Origin: Latilactobacillus fragifolii
Lineage (GTDB): Bacteria > Bacillota > Bacilli > Lactobacillales > Lactobacillaceae
Length of the DNA: 64,000 nucleotides
Assembly (NCBI RefSeq): GCF_905332535.1
Contig: NZ_CAJOCF010000001.1
Location: 496,001 to 560,000, forward strand
Reading direction: 5' to 3'
A program made the position numbers and the translations under genes. The notes under the pieces were generated by a model. It was not told the origin of the DNA. It ran no database searches and saw nothing but the letters and a program-made list of their open reading frames with translations. Of this stretch, positions 36,910 to 47,410 are shown piece by piece. Numbering within the stretch: the stretch's first letter is position 1; each line of letters starts with the position of its first letter.

Positions 36910-38745
36910 TTAACCTTTTTTACGTTTCTTGTCAGCTTTTTGACGCATATTGGTATCAAGAATCTTCTTACGTAAACGAACCGAAGTAGGCGTTACTTCA
37001 CAGTATTCGTCATCGTTTAAGAATTCAATTGATTCTTCAAGCGACATTTGTTTAGGGGTCTTGATGGCAGCTGAATGATCTTTACCAGAAGCACGCGTAT
37101 TCGTTAAGTTTTTACCCTTAGTAACGTTTACGGCGATATCTGTATCACGGCTGTTTTGACCAACAATCATCCCTTCATAAACATCAACGCCAGCGCCAAT
37201 GAATAATTGGCCACGATCTTCAACTGATTGTAAACTATAAGTTGTTGATGAACCAGCATTGATTGAAACTAATGCACCATTACGGCGACCTGGTTCCCAG
37301 TTTTTAATCACTGGCATGTATTTTTCGAAGGTGTGATTCATAATTCCGTATCCACCAGTCATCGTTAAGAATTCTGTTGAATACCCGATTAAACCACGTG
37401 AAGGTGCTAAGAAAGTCATCCGCGTTTGGTTATTGGCATCACTTTCCATGTTTTGCATTTCACCTTTACGTTGGGCCATTGAGTCGATTACTGAACCTGT
37501 ATATTGGTCAGGCGTATCGATTTGAACCATTTCGAAAGGTTCGCAAGTAACACCATCAATTTCACGATAAATAACTTCTGGACGTGATAATTGTAATTCA
37601 AAACCTTCACGACGCATTTCTTCAACTAAGATTGAAAGATGTAACTCACCACGCCCTGAAACAATCCAAGCGCCGGCTTTATCAGTATCTTCAACACGAA
37701 GTGAAACGTCAGTGTGTAGTTGATGACGTAAACGTTCTTCAATCTTACGGCCCGTAACAAATTCACCTTCACGACCAACAAATGGTGAATCATTAGCAGC
37801 AAATGTCATTTGTAAAGTTGGTTCGTCAATGCGAAGAATTGGCAATGCTTCTTGATGGTCAACTGGTGTCACAGTTTCCCCAACATAGATATCTTCCATC
37901 CCTGAAACAGCGATTAAATCGCCAGCTTTGGCTTCTTCGATTTCAACCCGGTTTAACCCGATGAAACCAAAAATCTTAGTTACGCGGAAGTTTTTGGCAG
38001 AACCATCCAGTTTCAAAACAGAAACTTGGTCACCAATTTTGATTGTCCCGCGAGAAACGCGGCCAATCCCAATCCGGCCAACATAATCATTGTAATCCAA
38101 CATCGCCACTTGGAATTGAAGTGGTTCGTCACTATTATCAATTGGTGCTGGAATTGTCTCTAAAATTGTGTCAAAAATGGGATCCATTGTATGTGCTTGT
38201 GTATCTAAATCTGATTCAAGGCTTGATGTCCCGTTAATCGCACTTGCATAGACAACTGGGAATTCAAGTTGATCTTCATCAGCACCAAGTTCAATGAACA
38301 ATTCAAGTACTTCATCAACCACTTCTTCAGGCCGCGCGCCGGGGCGATCAATTTTGTTGATAACAACGATTGGTGTTAAATGTTGATCCAATGCTTTTTT
38401 CAAAACAAAACGAGTTTGTGGCATTGTACCTTCAAAAGCGTCAACGACTAATAATACACCGTCAACCATTTTCATAATCCGTTCTACTTCACCACCGAAA
38501 TCAGCATGACCTGGTGTGTCTAAGATGTTGATTTGTTTACCGTTATATTTAACAGCCGTATTCTTTGAAAGAATTGTGATGCCACGTTCTTTTTCGATAT
38601 CATTTGTATCCATTGCACGGTCAGAAATTTCTGCATGGCCATCCAATGTATCTGATTGTTTTAGCATTTCGTTAACTAAAGTTGTTTTACCGTGGTCAAC
38701 GTGGGCGATAATTGCGATATTGCGAATGTCTTCTCTTTTTTTCAA
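36910..38745 (-). CDS. typA: Ribosome-associated GTPase TypA/BipA
   Basis: Translational GTPase that helps 50S assembly and stress growth. The 611-residue protein has [11 protein letters not shown] (G1), [16 protein letters not shown] (G3), [15 protein letters not shown] (G4), domain II and the BipA-specific C-terminal region ([22 protein letters not shown]). The start is TTG at 38745, nine bases after AGGAAG. Alone in its transcript. Confidence 0.96.
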   Translation of the reverse strand: MKKREDIRNIAIIAHVDHGKTTLVNEMLKQSDTLDGHAEISDRAMDTNDIEKERGITILSKNTAVKYNGKQINILDTPGHADFGGEVERIMKMVDGVLLVVDAFEGTMPQTRFVLKKALDQHLTPIVVINKIDRPGARPEEVVDEVLELFIELGADEDQLEFPVVYASAINGTSSLESDLDTQAHTMDPIFDTILETIPAPIDNSDEPLQFQVAMLDYNDYVGRIGIGRVSRGTIKIGDQVSVLKLDGSAKNFRVTKIFGFIGLNRVEIEEAKAGDLIAVSGMEDIYVGETVTPVDHQEALPILRIDEPTLQMTFAANDSPFVGREGEFVTGRKIEERLRHQLHTDVSLRVEDTDKAGAWIVSGRGELHLSILVEEMRREGFELQLSRPEVIYREIDGVTCEPFEMVQIDTPDQYTGSVIDSMAQRKGEMQNMESDANNQTRMTFLAPSRGLIGYSTEFLTMTGGYGIMNHTFEKYMPVIKNWEPGRRNGALVSINAGSSTTYSLQSVEDRGQLFIGAGVDVYEGMIVGQNSRDTDIAVNVTKGKNLTNTRASGKDHSAAIKTPKQMSLEESIEFLNDDEYCEVTPTSVRLRKKILDTNMRQKADKKRKKG

Positions 38746-38896
38746 GTGTTTCAGCTTCCTCTCGCTAGTGACGTGACTAGTGTTGTTTATCTCATGTATA
38801 CAGGCTATTATTTTACCATAAAAAAATGGACTGTGCTTCTTATATTAGCGTTTTTTTGAAAATACGCAAGTTTTTTTCATGAAAATTTAATTATCT

Positions 38897-39688
38897 TTAG
38901 TCATTTGAACCATTCATAATCGTGATAATTTCTTGTATTGCTTGCTTTGGCGCGATAATCATCCCTTCTTTTTGTGTCATGGAAATCGGTTGACCATCAA
39001 ATTGTAAAACTTGAAATCCTAGTGTCTCAGCTAAAACACGTCCTGCAGCAATATCCCATGGCGCTAATTTCGAGATATAAGCTTGCACTTGGCCTTTCAA
39101 TAAATGGGCAAACGTGATACCAGCACTCCCGTAAATCCGAACGCCAGAGCTATGGTACAAGACTGCTTGTAAGTGTGCTTCATTGGTGACCATCATCCGG
39201 GTATTGACGCAGATCAAACCGTCTTGCAACGGTTCATCAACAGCGTGTTTGAGGGCAGCTTCGTTTTCGAATATGCCCAACTGCGGACCACCCCAGAATA
39301 ATTGATCAGCCATTACATCGTAAATAACCCCAAATAGTGGCTGCCCATCTTCATAAACACCAATCATAATGGCGAAATTCGCTCGTTGTTTCACAAAATT
39401 CATGGTACCATCAATCGGATCAATAAAAAAAGTTAGCCCCTGTTGCCAATCATCAGGTACCTCACCAGCACCTTCTTCACCGACTAATTGTGCGTTCGGA
39501 TAAGCCGTCTTAATCTTCTCAGCTAAAAAAGTTTGATTAGCACAATCGACATTAGTCACTAAATCATTAGGTCCCGACTTAGTACTAACCGTTAACGGTT
39601 GTTTAATTTGTATCCGGGTATAAGCTGCTGCTTCAAGGATCCACTTTTGTAGCGAACGACTCAACCGATACAATGCTTCTTGTTCCAT
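38897..39688 (-). CDS. Inositol monophosphatase family protein (SuhB-like)
   Basis: Mg2+-dependent phosphatase of 263 residues. Motifs are present: VGEEGAGE, WFIDPIDGT-type FFIDPIDGTMNFVKQ, and the C-terminal LAPWDIAAGRVLAETLG. The family acts on inositol phosphate, NADP or other small phosphates, and some members bind RNA or ribosomes. I chose the ATG at 39688 with AGTGG 8 bases before; a GTG at 39706 overlaps the upstream gene by four bases and is the alternative. It is co-transcribed with the UPF0223 gene, as in Bacillus (yktC-yktA). Confidence 0.9.
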   Translation of the reverse strand: MEQEALYRLSRSLQKWILEAAAYTRIQIKQPLTVSTKSGPNDLVTNVDCANQTFLAEKIKTAYPNAQLVGEEGAGEVPDDWQQGLTFFIDPIDGTMNFVKQRANFAIMIGVYEDGQPLFGVIYDVMADQLFWGGPQLGIFENEAALKHAVDEPLQDGLICVNTRMMVTNEAHLQAVLYHSSGVRIYGSAGITFAHLLKGQVQAYISKLAPWDIAAGRVLAETLGFQVLQFDGQPISMTQKEGMIIAPKQAIQEIITIMNGSND

Positions 39689-39702
39689 TTTTTCATCCAC
39701 TT

Positions 39703-39987
39703 TCACTCATTAGGCGTCATTTTAATTTGGGTGCGGCTAGTCTTTTGGACAGCCTGCATACACCGATAGATTGAATAGCCCGACGCTTCTGAAAAGGCCT
39801 TATCAATTTGTTTTTCTTGCATCTTGCTTTGAACGATCACTTTGAAATCGCGATAAGCAGCTTGTAAATCGGTCACTTTCGCGCCGAATTCATAAGCTTG
39901 TTCAACGAGATTATATAATCGCATGACTTGGACAACTTCAGCGGACGTCCAGTCGGGTTCTATGGGATAGCTATAGTTCGTTTGCAT
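39703..39987 (-). CDS. UPF0223 family protein (YktA-like)
   Basis: A 94-residue protein: YPIEPDWTSAEVVQVMRLYNLVEQAYEFGAK and FKVIVQSKMQEKQIDKAFSEASGYSIYRCMQ are characteristic of UPF0223. Small, helical, cytoplasmic; function unknown. It precedes the inositol monophosphatase gene. Confidence 0.87.
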   Translation of the reverse strand: MQTNYSYPIEPDWTSAEVVQVMRLYNLVEQAYEFGAKVTDLQAAYRDFKVIVQSKMQEKQIDKAFSEASGYSIYRCMQAVQKTSRTQIKMTPNE

Positions 39988-40106
39988 AAACGCTCCTAAA
40001 TTTTACATAAATTTGCACCAGTTTCAATTCAACTGATACCTTTAATCTCTCATATTATAACGCATTTTTTTAGGGGCTGTCGATTCCTTTTAGAAACAGC
40101 AACATC

Positions 40107-40139
40107 AAAAAAACGGCGCACTCCACTGGTGCGTCGTTA
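40107..40139 (-). terminator. Terminator of the pdh operon
   Basis: Hairpin AACGACGCACC / GTGCGCCGTT with mismatches, followed by minus-strand T run, after pdhD. Confidence 0.7.
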
Positions 40140-40152
40140 TTCTAACTATTTT

Positions 40153-41559
40153 TTAAATATGAATTGGTAAGCCTAATGCTAATTCGGCATCATCCATGAT
40201 TGCTTCACTTAACGTTGGATGCGGATGAATCGTTAAAGCAAGTTCTTCTGCGTTCATTCCTGACTCAACCGCTAATGTCAATTCAGAAATTAAATCACTC
40301 GCACCAACGCCGGCCACTTGAGCGCCAAGGACTGTGTTATCGTCTACGTTCGTGACTAACCGTACAAAACCTTCTGCATCCGCTAAGGATAAGGCACGAC
40401 CATTGGCTGCAAATGGAAATTTGAACCCTTTGGCATTAATCCCTTTGGCTTTAGCTTCAGCAACCGTTAGCCCCGTCGTCGCCAATTCAGGATCCGTGTA
40501 ACAAACGGCAGGCATTGCATGATAATCAACCGCTACTTTCTTACCAGCAATAGCTTCTGCCGCAACTTTGGCTTCATAACTTGCTTTATGCGCTAAAGCT
40601 GCTCCAGCAACCACATCACCAATTGCATAGATGCCTTTAACATTAGTTTGTCCTTGTTGATCGACTTCAATCAAGCCCCGATCAGCCATCTTGATGCCGG
40701 CTTGTTCCAATCCCATTTCATCAGTGTTTGGCCGCCGACCAACCGTTACCATCACATAGTCAGCAACGAGTTGTTCTTCTTTACCCTCGACTTCGTATTT
40801 AACCGTCACGTTTTGATCGGTTTCAATCGCTTCTTTCGCCATGGCACCAGTAATCACATCGACGCCTTTTGCCTTAAAGTTCTTTGTCACTAGTTGTACC
40901 ATGTCTTTTTCAAAGTTGGGTAAAATTGACGCTGTCCCTTCGAGAATCGTCACGTGGGCGCCTAAATTTGCATAGGCCCCAGCAAGTTCTGAACCAATAT
41001 AACCGCCACCGATAACGACCAATTCCTTTGGCACTTCGGTTAAGCTTAGGCCGCCCGTTGAATCAATGACCCGTTTGTTAAATTTGAAACCCTTAATTTC
41101 GATTGGGCGACTACCAGTAGCAATGATTAAGTTTTTAAAACTGTACGTTTGCGCACTTTCTTCTTTAATCACGCGTAAGCTATGTTCGTCTACCAAAAAG
41201 GCTGCGCCATCCAACACATCAATCTTGTGTTTTTTGAACAACATTGAAATACCGCCAGTTAGTTTTTCAACAACCTCGTGTTGCTTCCAAGCTTGCGTCT
41301 TCGCAAAATCCAACGTCGCCCCAGTAGTCGTCACACCAAAGACAGCAGAATCCTTCGTCGCTTGTAGTCGATGGCCAGCAGCAATCAAAGCCTTGGAAGG
41401 GATACAGCCAACATTTAAACACACACCACCGATTGTTTCACGTTCAATCACGGTTACTTTTTGACCCATTTCAGCCGCGCGAATTGCCGCAACATAGCCC
41501 CCAGGTCCCGAACCGATGACTACGGTATCTAATTCAATTGCAAAATCACCTACAACCAT
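40153..41559 (-). CDS. pdhD: Dihydrolipoyl dehydrogenase, pyruvate dehydrogenase E3
   Basis: Flavoenzyme that reoxidises dihydrolipoamide with NAD+. The 468-residue protein has the FAD site [16 protein letters not shown], the redox disulfide [16 protein letters not shown], the NAD site [17 protein letters not shown] and the C-terminal His-Glu region [12 protein letters not shown]. Last gene of pdhABCD; its AAGGA ribosome site lies in the end of pdhC. Confidence 0.97.
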   Translation of the reverse strand: MVVGDFAIELDTVVIGSGPGGYVAAIRAAEMGQKVTVIERETIGGVCLNVGCIPSKALIAAGHRLQATKDSAVFGVTTTGATLDFAKTQAWKQHEVVEKLTGGISMLFKKHKIDVLDGAAFLVDEHSLRVIKEESAQTYSFKNLIIATGSRPIEIKGFKFNKRVIDSTGGLSLTEVPKELVVIGGGYIGSELAGAYANLGAHVTILEGTASILPNFEKDMVQLVTKNFKAKGVDVITGAMAKEAIETDQNVTVKYEVEGKEEQLVADYVMVTVGRRPNTDEMGLEQAGIKMADRGLIEVDQQGQTNVKGIYAIGDVVAGAALAHKASYEAKVAAEAIAGKKVAVDYHAMPAVCYTDPELATTGLTVAEAKAKGINAKGFKFPFAANGRALSLADAEGFVRLVTNVDDNTVLGAQVAGVGASDLISELTLAVESGMNAEELALTIHPHPTLSEAIMDDAELALGLPIHI

Positions 41560-41565
41560 TTAAAA

Positions 41566-43155
41566 TCATCCTTCCATCAATAATAGCTCTGGATCAGCTA
41601 ATAATTCTTTTAATTCGTTCATGGCACGTTGCGCAGTCCCACCATCAATTAAACGATGATCGAATGATAGTGATAATTTCAAGACTTTACCAACAGCTAG
41701 TTCACCATCAGCGTTGACAATCGGTTCTGTCCCAATCCGGCCCACACCCAAAATCGCTACTTCTGGATAATTGATAACCGGTGTAAACCAACCACCACCA
41801 ATTGAGCCGATGTTACTAATCGTCATTGAACCACCACTCATTTCGGCTGGTTTCAACTTGTTGTCCACCGCTTTTTGCGTATTCTCACTAATTTCTTTAG
41901 CAATGGCAAAAACACTCTTACTATCAGCATCCTTAATATTTGGCACATAAAGGCCATGATCTGTATCTGTTGCAATCCCGATATTAATGTAGTGTTTGTA
42001 AACAATTTCGTTGGTTGCATCATCAATTGACGCGTTCAAAGTTGGGAAATCGCGCAAGACAGTCACCAAGGCTTTAACAATGTATGGTAAGAAGGTTAAC
42101 TTAATAGTCTTCTTAGCGGCCACATCCTTAAATTTCTTACGGTGCATCATCAATTTAGACACTTCTACTTCGTCAAATAAAGTAACGTGTGGCGCAGTGT
42201 GCTTGCTTGTCACCATTGCTTTGGCAATTGCCTTACGAGTTGGTGACATCTTTTCACGTGTTTCCCGTTCTGGGATCGCCGATGCGGTCGTTGTCGCAGC
42301 AACTGATTGGGCAGTTGGCGGCGTTGATTGGGCTGATGCTTTTTCAGCAGGAGCTGGGTTCGCTGGAATGTTTTGCATGAAGTTTTGCACATCGTCTTTA
42401 GTAATCCGACCATGTTTGCCAGTAGCTGGCACTTGACTAATATCAACATCGTTTTCTCGTGCAAATTGACGAACGGATGGCATTGCTAAAATCGGCCGAT
42501 TTTGATCACTAATCGCAACTACTGTTTGCCGACTTGGGACCGTTGTTTTAGCTGATGCTGCAACTGGCGCTTGGCCAGACGATGCCACACTTGCAGCAGA
42601 ATTATGACCCGGTGCATCGATTTCAACCAGTCCTTGCCCGACCGTTGCCACTTCACCTTCACCTACTAAAATTTTGACTATTTTCCCACTAACGGGTGAT
42701 GGGATTTCTTCGACCGATTTGTCATTTTGAACTTCAAGTAAAACATCGTCTTCTTGAATGGTATCGCCTTCGGCAACCGCCCATTTTTGAATTTCACCTT
42801 CGGCAATCCCTTCACCAATATCTGGTAATTTAAATTGGTAAATGCCATTAGTTGGCTGTTCAGCAGCCGCTGTCCCAGTAGATTCAGTGGTACTTGGTGT
42901 GTCATTGTCTTCAACATCCGGTGCGTCAATTTCAACCAATCCTTGCCCGACCGTTGCTACTTCACCTTCACTTACTAAAATTTTAACTATTTTCCCACTA
43001 ACAGGTGATGGGATTTCTTCGACCGATTTGTCATTTTGAACTTCAAGTAAAACATCGTCTTCTTGGATGGTGTCGCCTTCTGCAACCATCCATTTTTGAA
43101 TTTCGCCTTCTGCAATCCCTTCACCAATATCTGGTAACTTAAATTGATATGCCAT
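41566..43155 (-). CDS. pdhC: Dihydrolipoamide acetyltransferase, pyruvate dehydrogenase E2, with two lipoyl domains
   Basis: Core of the PDH complex, 529 residues. Two lipoyl domains (about residues 1-80 and 108-185) each carry the lipoylated Lys in EVQNDKSVEEIPSPVSG. They are nearly identical in protein and about 93% in DNA. Then comes an Ala/Thr/Ser linker, the E1/E3-binding domain (ILAMPSVRQFARENDVDISQV), another linker and the catalytic domain from about residue 300 ending with LSLSFDHRLIDGGTAQRAM (catalytic His-Asp). Third in the operon. Confidence 0.96.
   Translation of the reverse strand: MAYQFKLPDIGEGIAEGEIQKWMVAEGDTIQEDDVLLEVQNDKSVEEIPSPVSGKIVKILVSEGEVATVGQGLVEIDAPDVEDNDTPSTTESTGTAAAEQPTNGIYQFKLPDIGEGIAEGEIQKWAVAEGDTIQEDDVLLEVQNDKSVEEIPSPVSGKIVKILVGEGEVATVGQGLVEIDAPGHNSAASVASSGQAPVAASAKTTVPSRQTVVAISDQNRPILAMPSVRQFARENDVDISQVPATGKHGRITKDDVQNFMQNIPANPAPAEKASAQSTPPTAQSVAATTTASAIPERETREKMSPTRKAIAKAMVTSKHTAPHVTLFDEVEVSKLMMHRKKFKDVAAKKTIKLTFLPYIVKALVTVLRDFPTLNASIDDATNEIVYKHYINIGIATDTDHGLYVPNIKDADSKSVFAIAKEISENTQKAVDNKLKPAEMSGGSMTISNIGSIGGGWFTPVINYPEVAILGVGRIGTEPIVNADGELAVGKVLKLSLSFDHRLIDGGTAQRAMNELKELLADPELLLMEG
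42617..42840 (-). repeat. Second lipoyl-domain repeat within pdhC
   Basis: 224 bases matching 42926-43149 with about 15 differences counted by eye. Encodes the second lipoyl domain. Confidence 0.85.
42926..43149 (-). repeat. First lipoyl-domain repeat within pdhC
   Basis: Partner of 42617-42840, encoding the first lipoyl domain. Both copies are in frame and intact. Confidence 0.85.
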
Positions 43156-43184
43156 ACGTCTAACGTCCCTTCTTTCGTTATCGA

Positions 43185-44162
43185 CTAAAAGTTAATAACC
43201 TCTTTGACCTTGTTTTCAATATCAGTTGCATTTGGCAACAAAGTTGCTTCAGCTTGTCCAAATGGAAATGGCGTATCTGGTGCGGAAACACGCGCAATTG
43301 GGGCTTCCAATGAGAGAACCGCCCGTTCTGAAATTTCAGAAGCAACTTGTGCCCCAACACCAGCTTGTCTTTGTGCTTCTTGAACAATGACTACCCGCCC
43401 GGTCTTTTCGACTGAAGCAACAATTGTTTCAACATCTAATGGGGCAATCGTCCGTAAATCGATAACTTCAGCTTTAATATTTTCTTTAGCTAGATTTTCG
43501 GTCGCTTTAACAGCTTCTCTCACCATTGCACCATAAGTAATGATGGAAACGTCCGTCCCTTCAGTAACCACAGCCGCTTTGTCAAGTGGCACTGTGTAGG
43601 ATTCATCCGGCACTTCTTCACGGAACGACCGATATAATTTCATATGTTCAAGATATAAAACAGGATCGTTTGAACGAATCGCAGCAATTAATAAGCCCTT
43701 GGCATCATATGGATTGCTTGGCACAACCACACGAATTCCTGGAATTTGCGTAATCATTCCTTCAAAATTATCTGAATGTAATTCTGGTGTGTGCACGCCA
43801 CCGCCAAACGGTGCTCGAATCGTGATTGGCATGTTACGTGTGCCCCCCATTCGATAACGGGTTCGTGACATCTGACCAGCGATTGAATCCATTGTTTCAA
43901 ATACAAAGCCAAAGAATTGAATTTCCGGTACAGGACGGAATCCTTCTAACGCTAAACCGATTGATAAACCACCAATCCCCGATTCAGCCAACGGTGTATC
44001 AAAAACGCGGTCTTCACCATGTTTAGCTTGTAACCCTTCAGTCGCTCGGAAAACCCCGCCGTTCTTACCAACATCTTCCCCGAAAATCAAGACGTTTTTA
44101 TCATCCGCAAGTTCTAAATCCAGCGCATTTGTAATTGCTTGAATCATCGTTTTTTGTGCCAT
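43185..44162 (-). CDS. pdhB: Pyruvate dehydrogenase E1 component, beta subunit
   Basis: Thiamine-diphosphate-dependent decarboxylase subunit, 325 residues: [33 protein letters not shown] (ThDP-activating Glu), and [19 protein letters not shown]-like segment. The ATG at 44162 follows the pdhA stop by one base and has GGAG upstream; a longer frame inside pdhA is rejected. Confidence 0.97.
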   Translation of the reverse strand: MAQKTMIQAITNALDLELADDKNVLIFGEDVGKNGGVFRATEGLQAKHGEDRVFDTPLAESGIGGLSIGLALEGFRPVPEIQFFGFVFETMDSIAGQMSRTRYRMGGTRNMPITIRAPFGGGVHTPELHSDNFEGMITQIPGIRVVVPSNPYDAKGLLIAAIRSNDPVLYLEHMKLYRSFREEVPDESYTVPLDKAAVVTEGTDVSIITYGAMVREAVKATENLAKENIKAEVIDLRTIAPLDVETIVASVEKTGRVVIVQEAQRQAGVGAQVASEISERAVLSLEAPIARVSAPDTPFPFGQAEATLLPNATDIENKVKEVINF

Positions 44163-44163
44163 C

Positions 44164-45291
<1,128 letters not shown>

Positions 45292-45350
45292 TCAAAAAAC
45301 TGTTTTATTGACTGCTAATATCTGTATTAATTAATCATCTTTACAAGTCT

Positions 45351-45379
45351 AATTTAGCATTTCGCATCACGAAATGCAA
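45351..45379 (-). promoter_or_regulatory. Promoter of pdhABCD with a palindrome filling the spacer
   Basis: Minus strand: TTGCAT, 17-bp spacer, TAAATT. The perfect inverted repeat GCATTTCG-5-CGAAATGC (45357-45377) spans the spacer and part of the -35, so a bound protein should block polymerase. The regulator is unknown to me; the site is not Rex- or cre-like. Confidence 0.6.
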
Positions 45380-45528
45380 GCGTTTTATAAACGATATTAG
45401 CCAACTTACGTTACCATTAGTTTTCATTGTATGTGAATCTAATCACTAGTTAATTGATTTTTATCGCTGTTCTACTTCTGTTATAATTAAATTTCGATTT
45501 CTGTTATATAATAGCATGTAATAAGCAC

Positions 45529-45556
45529 AAAAAAAGAGCCCGCCATAGCGGACTCA
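45529..45556 (-). terminator. Terminator of the M-box-controlled gene
   Basis: GAGTCCGC / GCGGGCTC stem (one G-U) with TATG loop and a T run on the minus strand. Confidence 0.85.
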
Positions 45557-45581
45557 TCATTTATTTTAAGTTGGGGTATTT

Positions 45582-46244
45582 CTATGCCAAGACCGGTTGG
45601 GGTATCTCAGCGTTACCAGCATGTACTAAGAGCTCTTGTGACACTCTGACTACTGGTTTAATTAGTTGACTAACTTGCGTATATTGTTCACTGACTCGTA
45701 AAACATTTAAATTAAAAGCAACCGTTATCTGCCCAAAGCTGACGAGCTTAATCATTGTTAACAACATTGACCCAACAACTAATGTTGCCAAGCCCATGAA
45801 TGCAAATTGATTAACCGCCAATACTGCACAAAATGAAACTAATGCAGCTACCGCCATCATAAAAGGACTGCCGGTTTTAACTTTAGTCGTTTGCGTTTTA
45901 GCGCCAATCGTTGCATCTAACACAACACCGTGTACCATTTCGGTAACTGTTTCTCCCGCTTCGACAACGTTAACATCTTTGTTAATTGTCGCGATTGTTA
46001 CAGGGGTTTTTTCACTAGTAGCCAATACTAAAATGTCACCTGGTACAATTTGATCAGCATTGATTAAGCGTAAGAAACCATCACGCATAACGCTGACTTG
46101 TACTTGTGAATTTTCTAATACACTTTCTCTTTTAGCAGCTTCGACAGTTGTTAAGCCACTTGGCCGAGTTGCCAATAAACGCATTAACATCCCACTGCTT
46201 GTAATCCCGTTGATGTTAACGTCTTTTTGTAATTTCTTGTGCAT
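45582..46244 (-). CDS. Short membrane protein derived from a P-type ATPase, under M-box control
   Basis: A 220-residue protein. Residues 15-50 (GMLMRLLATRPSGLTTVEAAKRE) resemble the N-terminal cation-ATPase domain of MgtA-type pumps. Residues 64-75 (DQIVPGDILVLA) resemble the start of an actuator domain. Two membrane segments follow at about 127-147 and 149-167, then a 50-residue tail. The actuator TGES and the phosphorylation motif DKTGT are absent, so it cannot be a pump. The ORF is intact with its own terminator and an M-box riboswitch upstream, so it is Mg2+-responsive and probably functional or recently reduced. AAGGAG lies 11 bases before the ATG at 46244. It could also be a regulator or subunit; function unknown. 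Confidence 0.7.
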   Translation of the reverse strand: MHKKLQKDVNINGITSSGMLMRLLATRPSGLTTVEAAKRESVLENSQVQVSVMRDGFLRLINADQIVPGDILVLATSEKTPVTIATINKDVNVVEAGETVTEMVHGVVLDATIGAKTQTTKVKTGSPFMMAVAALVSFCAVLAVNQFAFMGLATLVVGSMLLTMIKLVSFGQITVAFNLNVLRVSEQYTQVSQLIKPVVRVSQELLVHAGNAEIPQPVLA

Positions 46245-46426
46245 CGCGTTCGCCACTCCTTCCTTCTTGAGGAAGTCGTCGTAAACCGCTAGCCGAATGC
46301 TGGCAGTAAAATGACAGACCACCTCGAATGATCACTATCGCTACTACTTACAGGTCCTTCAGCTGTTTTTATCATTTTACTCACCAGACTTTCTCGACTT
46401 TAAATTTAGGTATACCGCTTCATCCA

Positions 46427-46625
46427 ATAAAAAAAGACGCACAACAATTGAGCGTCATCCATTCATCATGGCGTTCCCAATCGTTCAGTTTTAGCACTAT
46501 ATGACGTAGAAAGCATGTTCAGCTACGTTAGAAAAAGCCTTCATTGGCAGTTTCAGTTGACTCAATTGGCATCTCTCGATGTTTCTGAGTAGTAGCGTTT
46601 GTTCATATAGGAGCCTCACCTAACG
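46427..46625 (-). promoter_or_regulatory. M-box (ykoK leader) magnesium riboswitch
   Basis: On the minus strand the leader begins TTAGGTGAGGCTCCTATATG and carries the hallmarks CGCTACTACTC, GAGATGCCAATTGAGTCAAC, GTAGCTGAACATGCTTTC, ATATAGTGCTAAAACT and GAACGATTGGGAACGCC, matching M-box aptamers in order and spacing. A terminator hairpin (46428-46456) closes it. High Mg2+ stabilises the aptamer and promotes termination in known members. CAATTGAG in the aptamer and CTCAATTG in the terminator are complementary, a possible switching interaction. It precedes the short P-type-ATPase-like gene by about 180 bases. Confidence 0.93.
46428..46456 (-). terminator. M-box terminator hairpin
   Basis: GACGC-(11-base interior)-GCGTC with inner AATTGTT pairing possibilities, followed by eight T residues on the minus strand. 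Confidence 0.8.
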
Positions 46626-46649
46626 GAAAAGCAATATATCTATACACAT

Positions 46650-46678
46650 ATAGTACCTGTTTTGTTTCAACAGGTCAA
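46650..46678 (-). promoter_or_regulatory. Promoter of the M-box transcript
   Basis: TTGACC, 17-bp spacer, TACTAT on the minus strand, just upstream of the aptamer. Confidence 0.7.
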
Positions 46679-46747
46679 GCAATTCATTCCGTTTTAATTT
46701 AAATTGTGCTAAAATAGTGAATGACGAATTAATCGGAGGTCTTAACT

Positions 46748-47299
46748 GTGATATTAATGAAAGATATTATCCGCGAGGGTAATCCAACACTTAGAAAAAT
46801 AGCTGAACCCGTCACTTTTCCGCTATCAGATGAAGAGCGACAACTTGCTGCTGACATGATGGCCTTCTTGGAAAATAGCCAAGATCCTGAACTTGCTGAG
46901 AAATATCATTTGCGAGCAGGGGTCGGCTTAGCTGCTCCGCAAGTGGATGTTTCAAAACAAATGTCCGCGGTCTTAGTTCCCGGTCCGGACGAACCTATTT
47001 TCAAAGATGTAATTATCAACCCTAAAATTATCAGCCACTCGGTTCAAAACGCAGCGCTTGCTGAAGGCGAAGGCTGTTTATCAGTCGATCGTGAAGTACC
47101 CGGCTTTGTGCCTCGTCCTGATCGGATTACCCTCCGATATCAAGATTTAGACGGTGAAAGCCACAAAATTCGCTTAAAAAATTATCCAGCCATTGTGTGT
47201 CAACACGAAATTGATCATTTAAATGGCATCTTATTCTTCGATCACATTAACAAGCAAGACCCATTCGCAGCACCCGACGATCTACTTATTATTGAATAA
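46748..47299 (+). CDS. def: Peptide deformylase
   Basis: Removes the N-formyl group of nascent proteins; metal-dependent. The 183-residue protein holds the three motifs [19 protein letters not shown] and [13 protein letters not shown]. The start is GTG at 46748, 7 bases after GGAGGT; the ATG nine bases later is too far from that box. It is divergent from the M-box gene. Confidence 0.96.
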   Translation: MILMKDIIREGNPTLRKIAEPVTFPLSDEERQLAADMMAFLENSQDPELAEKYHLRAGVGLAAPQVDVSKQMSAVLVPGPDEPIFKDVIINPKIISHSVQNAALAEGEGCLSVDREVPGFVPRPDRITLRYQDLDGESHKIRLKNYPAIVCQHEIDHLNGILFFDHINKQDPFAAPDDLLIIE

Positions 47300-47361
47300 G
47301 AAGGCCTTTTCAATTGACCTGCTGTGCTAGATTCGAGAATATGGTATGAAAAGGACGTAAT

Positions 47362-47410
47362 AAAAGCGTGCTTGAAATCTTTTAACAGAGATTTCAAGCA
47401 CGCTTTTTTA
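47362..47410. terminator. Bidirectional terminator between def and the ABC exporter
   Basis: GCGTGCTTGAAATCT / AGATTTCAAGCACGC perfect 15-bp stem with A and T tracts on either side. Confidence 0.93.

Noticed and set aside
38755-38790. CTAGTGACGTGACTAG-like inverted repeat before typA as an operator
   Set aside because: Only 5-base arms with a 6-base spacer; too weak to claim.
42011-42464. Open frames overlapping pdhC (42011-42436 plus and 42210-42464 minus)
   Set aside because: Shadows produced by the Ala/Gln-rich linker of E2; no expression signals.
45366-45395. cre site at the pdh promoter (TGCAAGCGTTTTAT)
   Set aside because: Three mismatches to the consensus, including the conserved CA end; not convincing.
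45582-46322. A full-length mgtA broken by frameshift
   Set aside because: No downstream P-domain, N-domain or DKTGT remnant is seen between its stop and pdhA; the gene ends with its own terminator, so it looks reduced rather than freshly broken.
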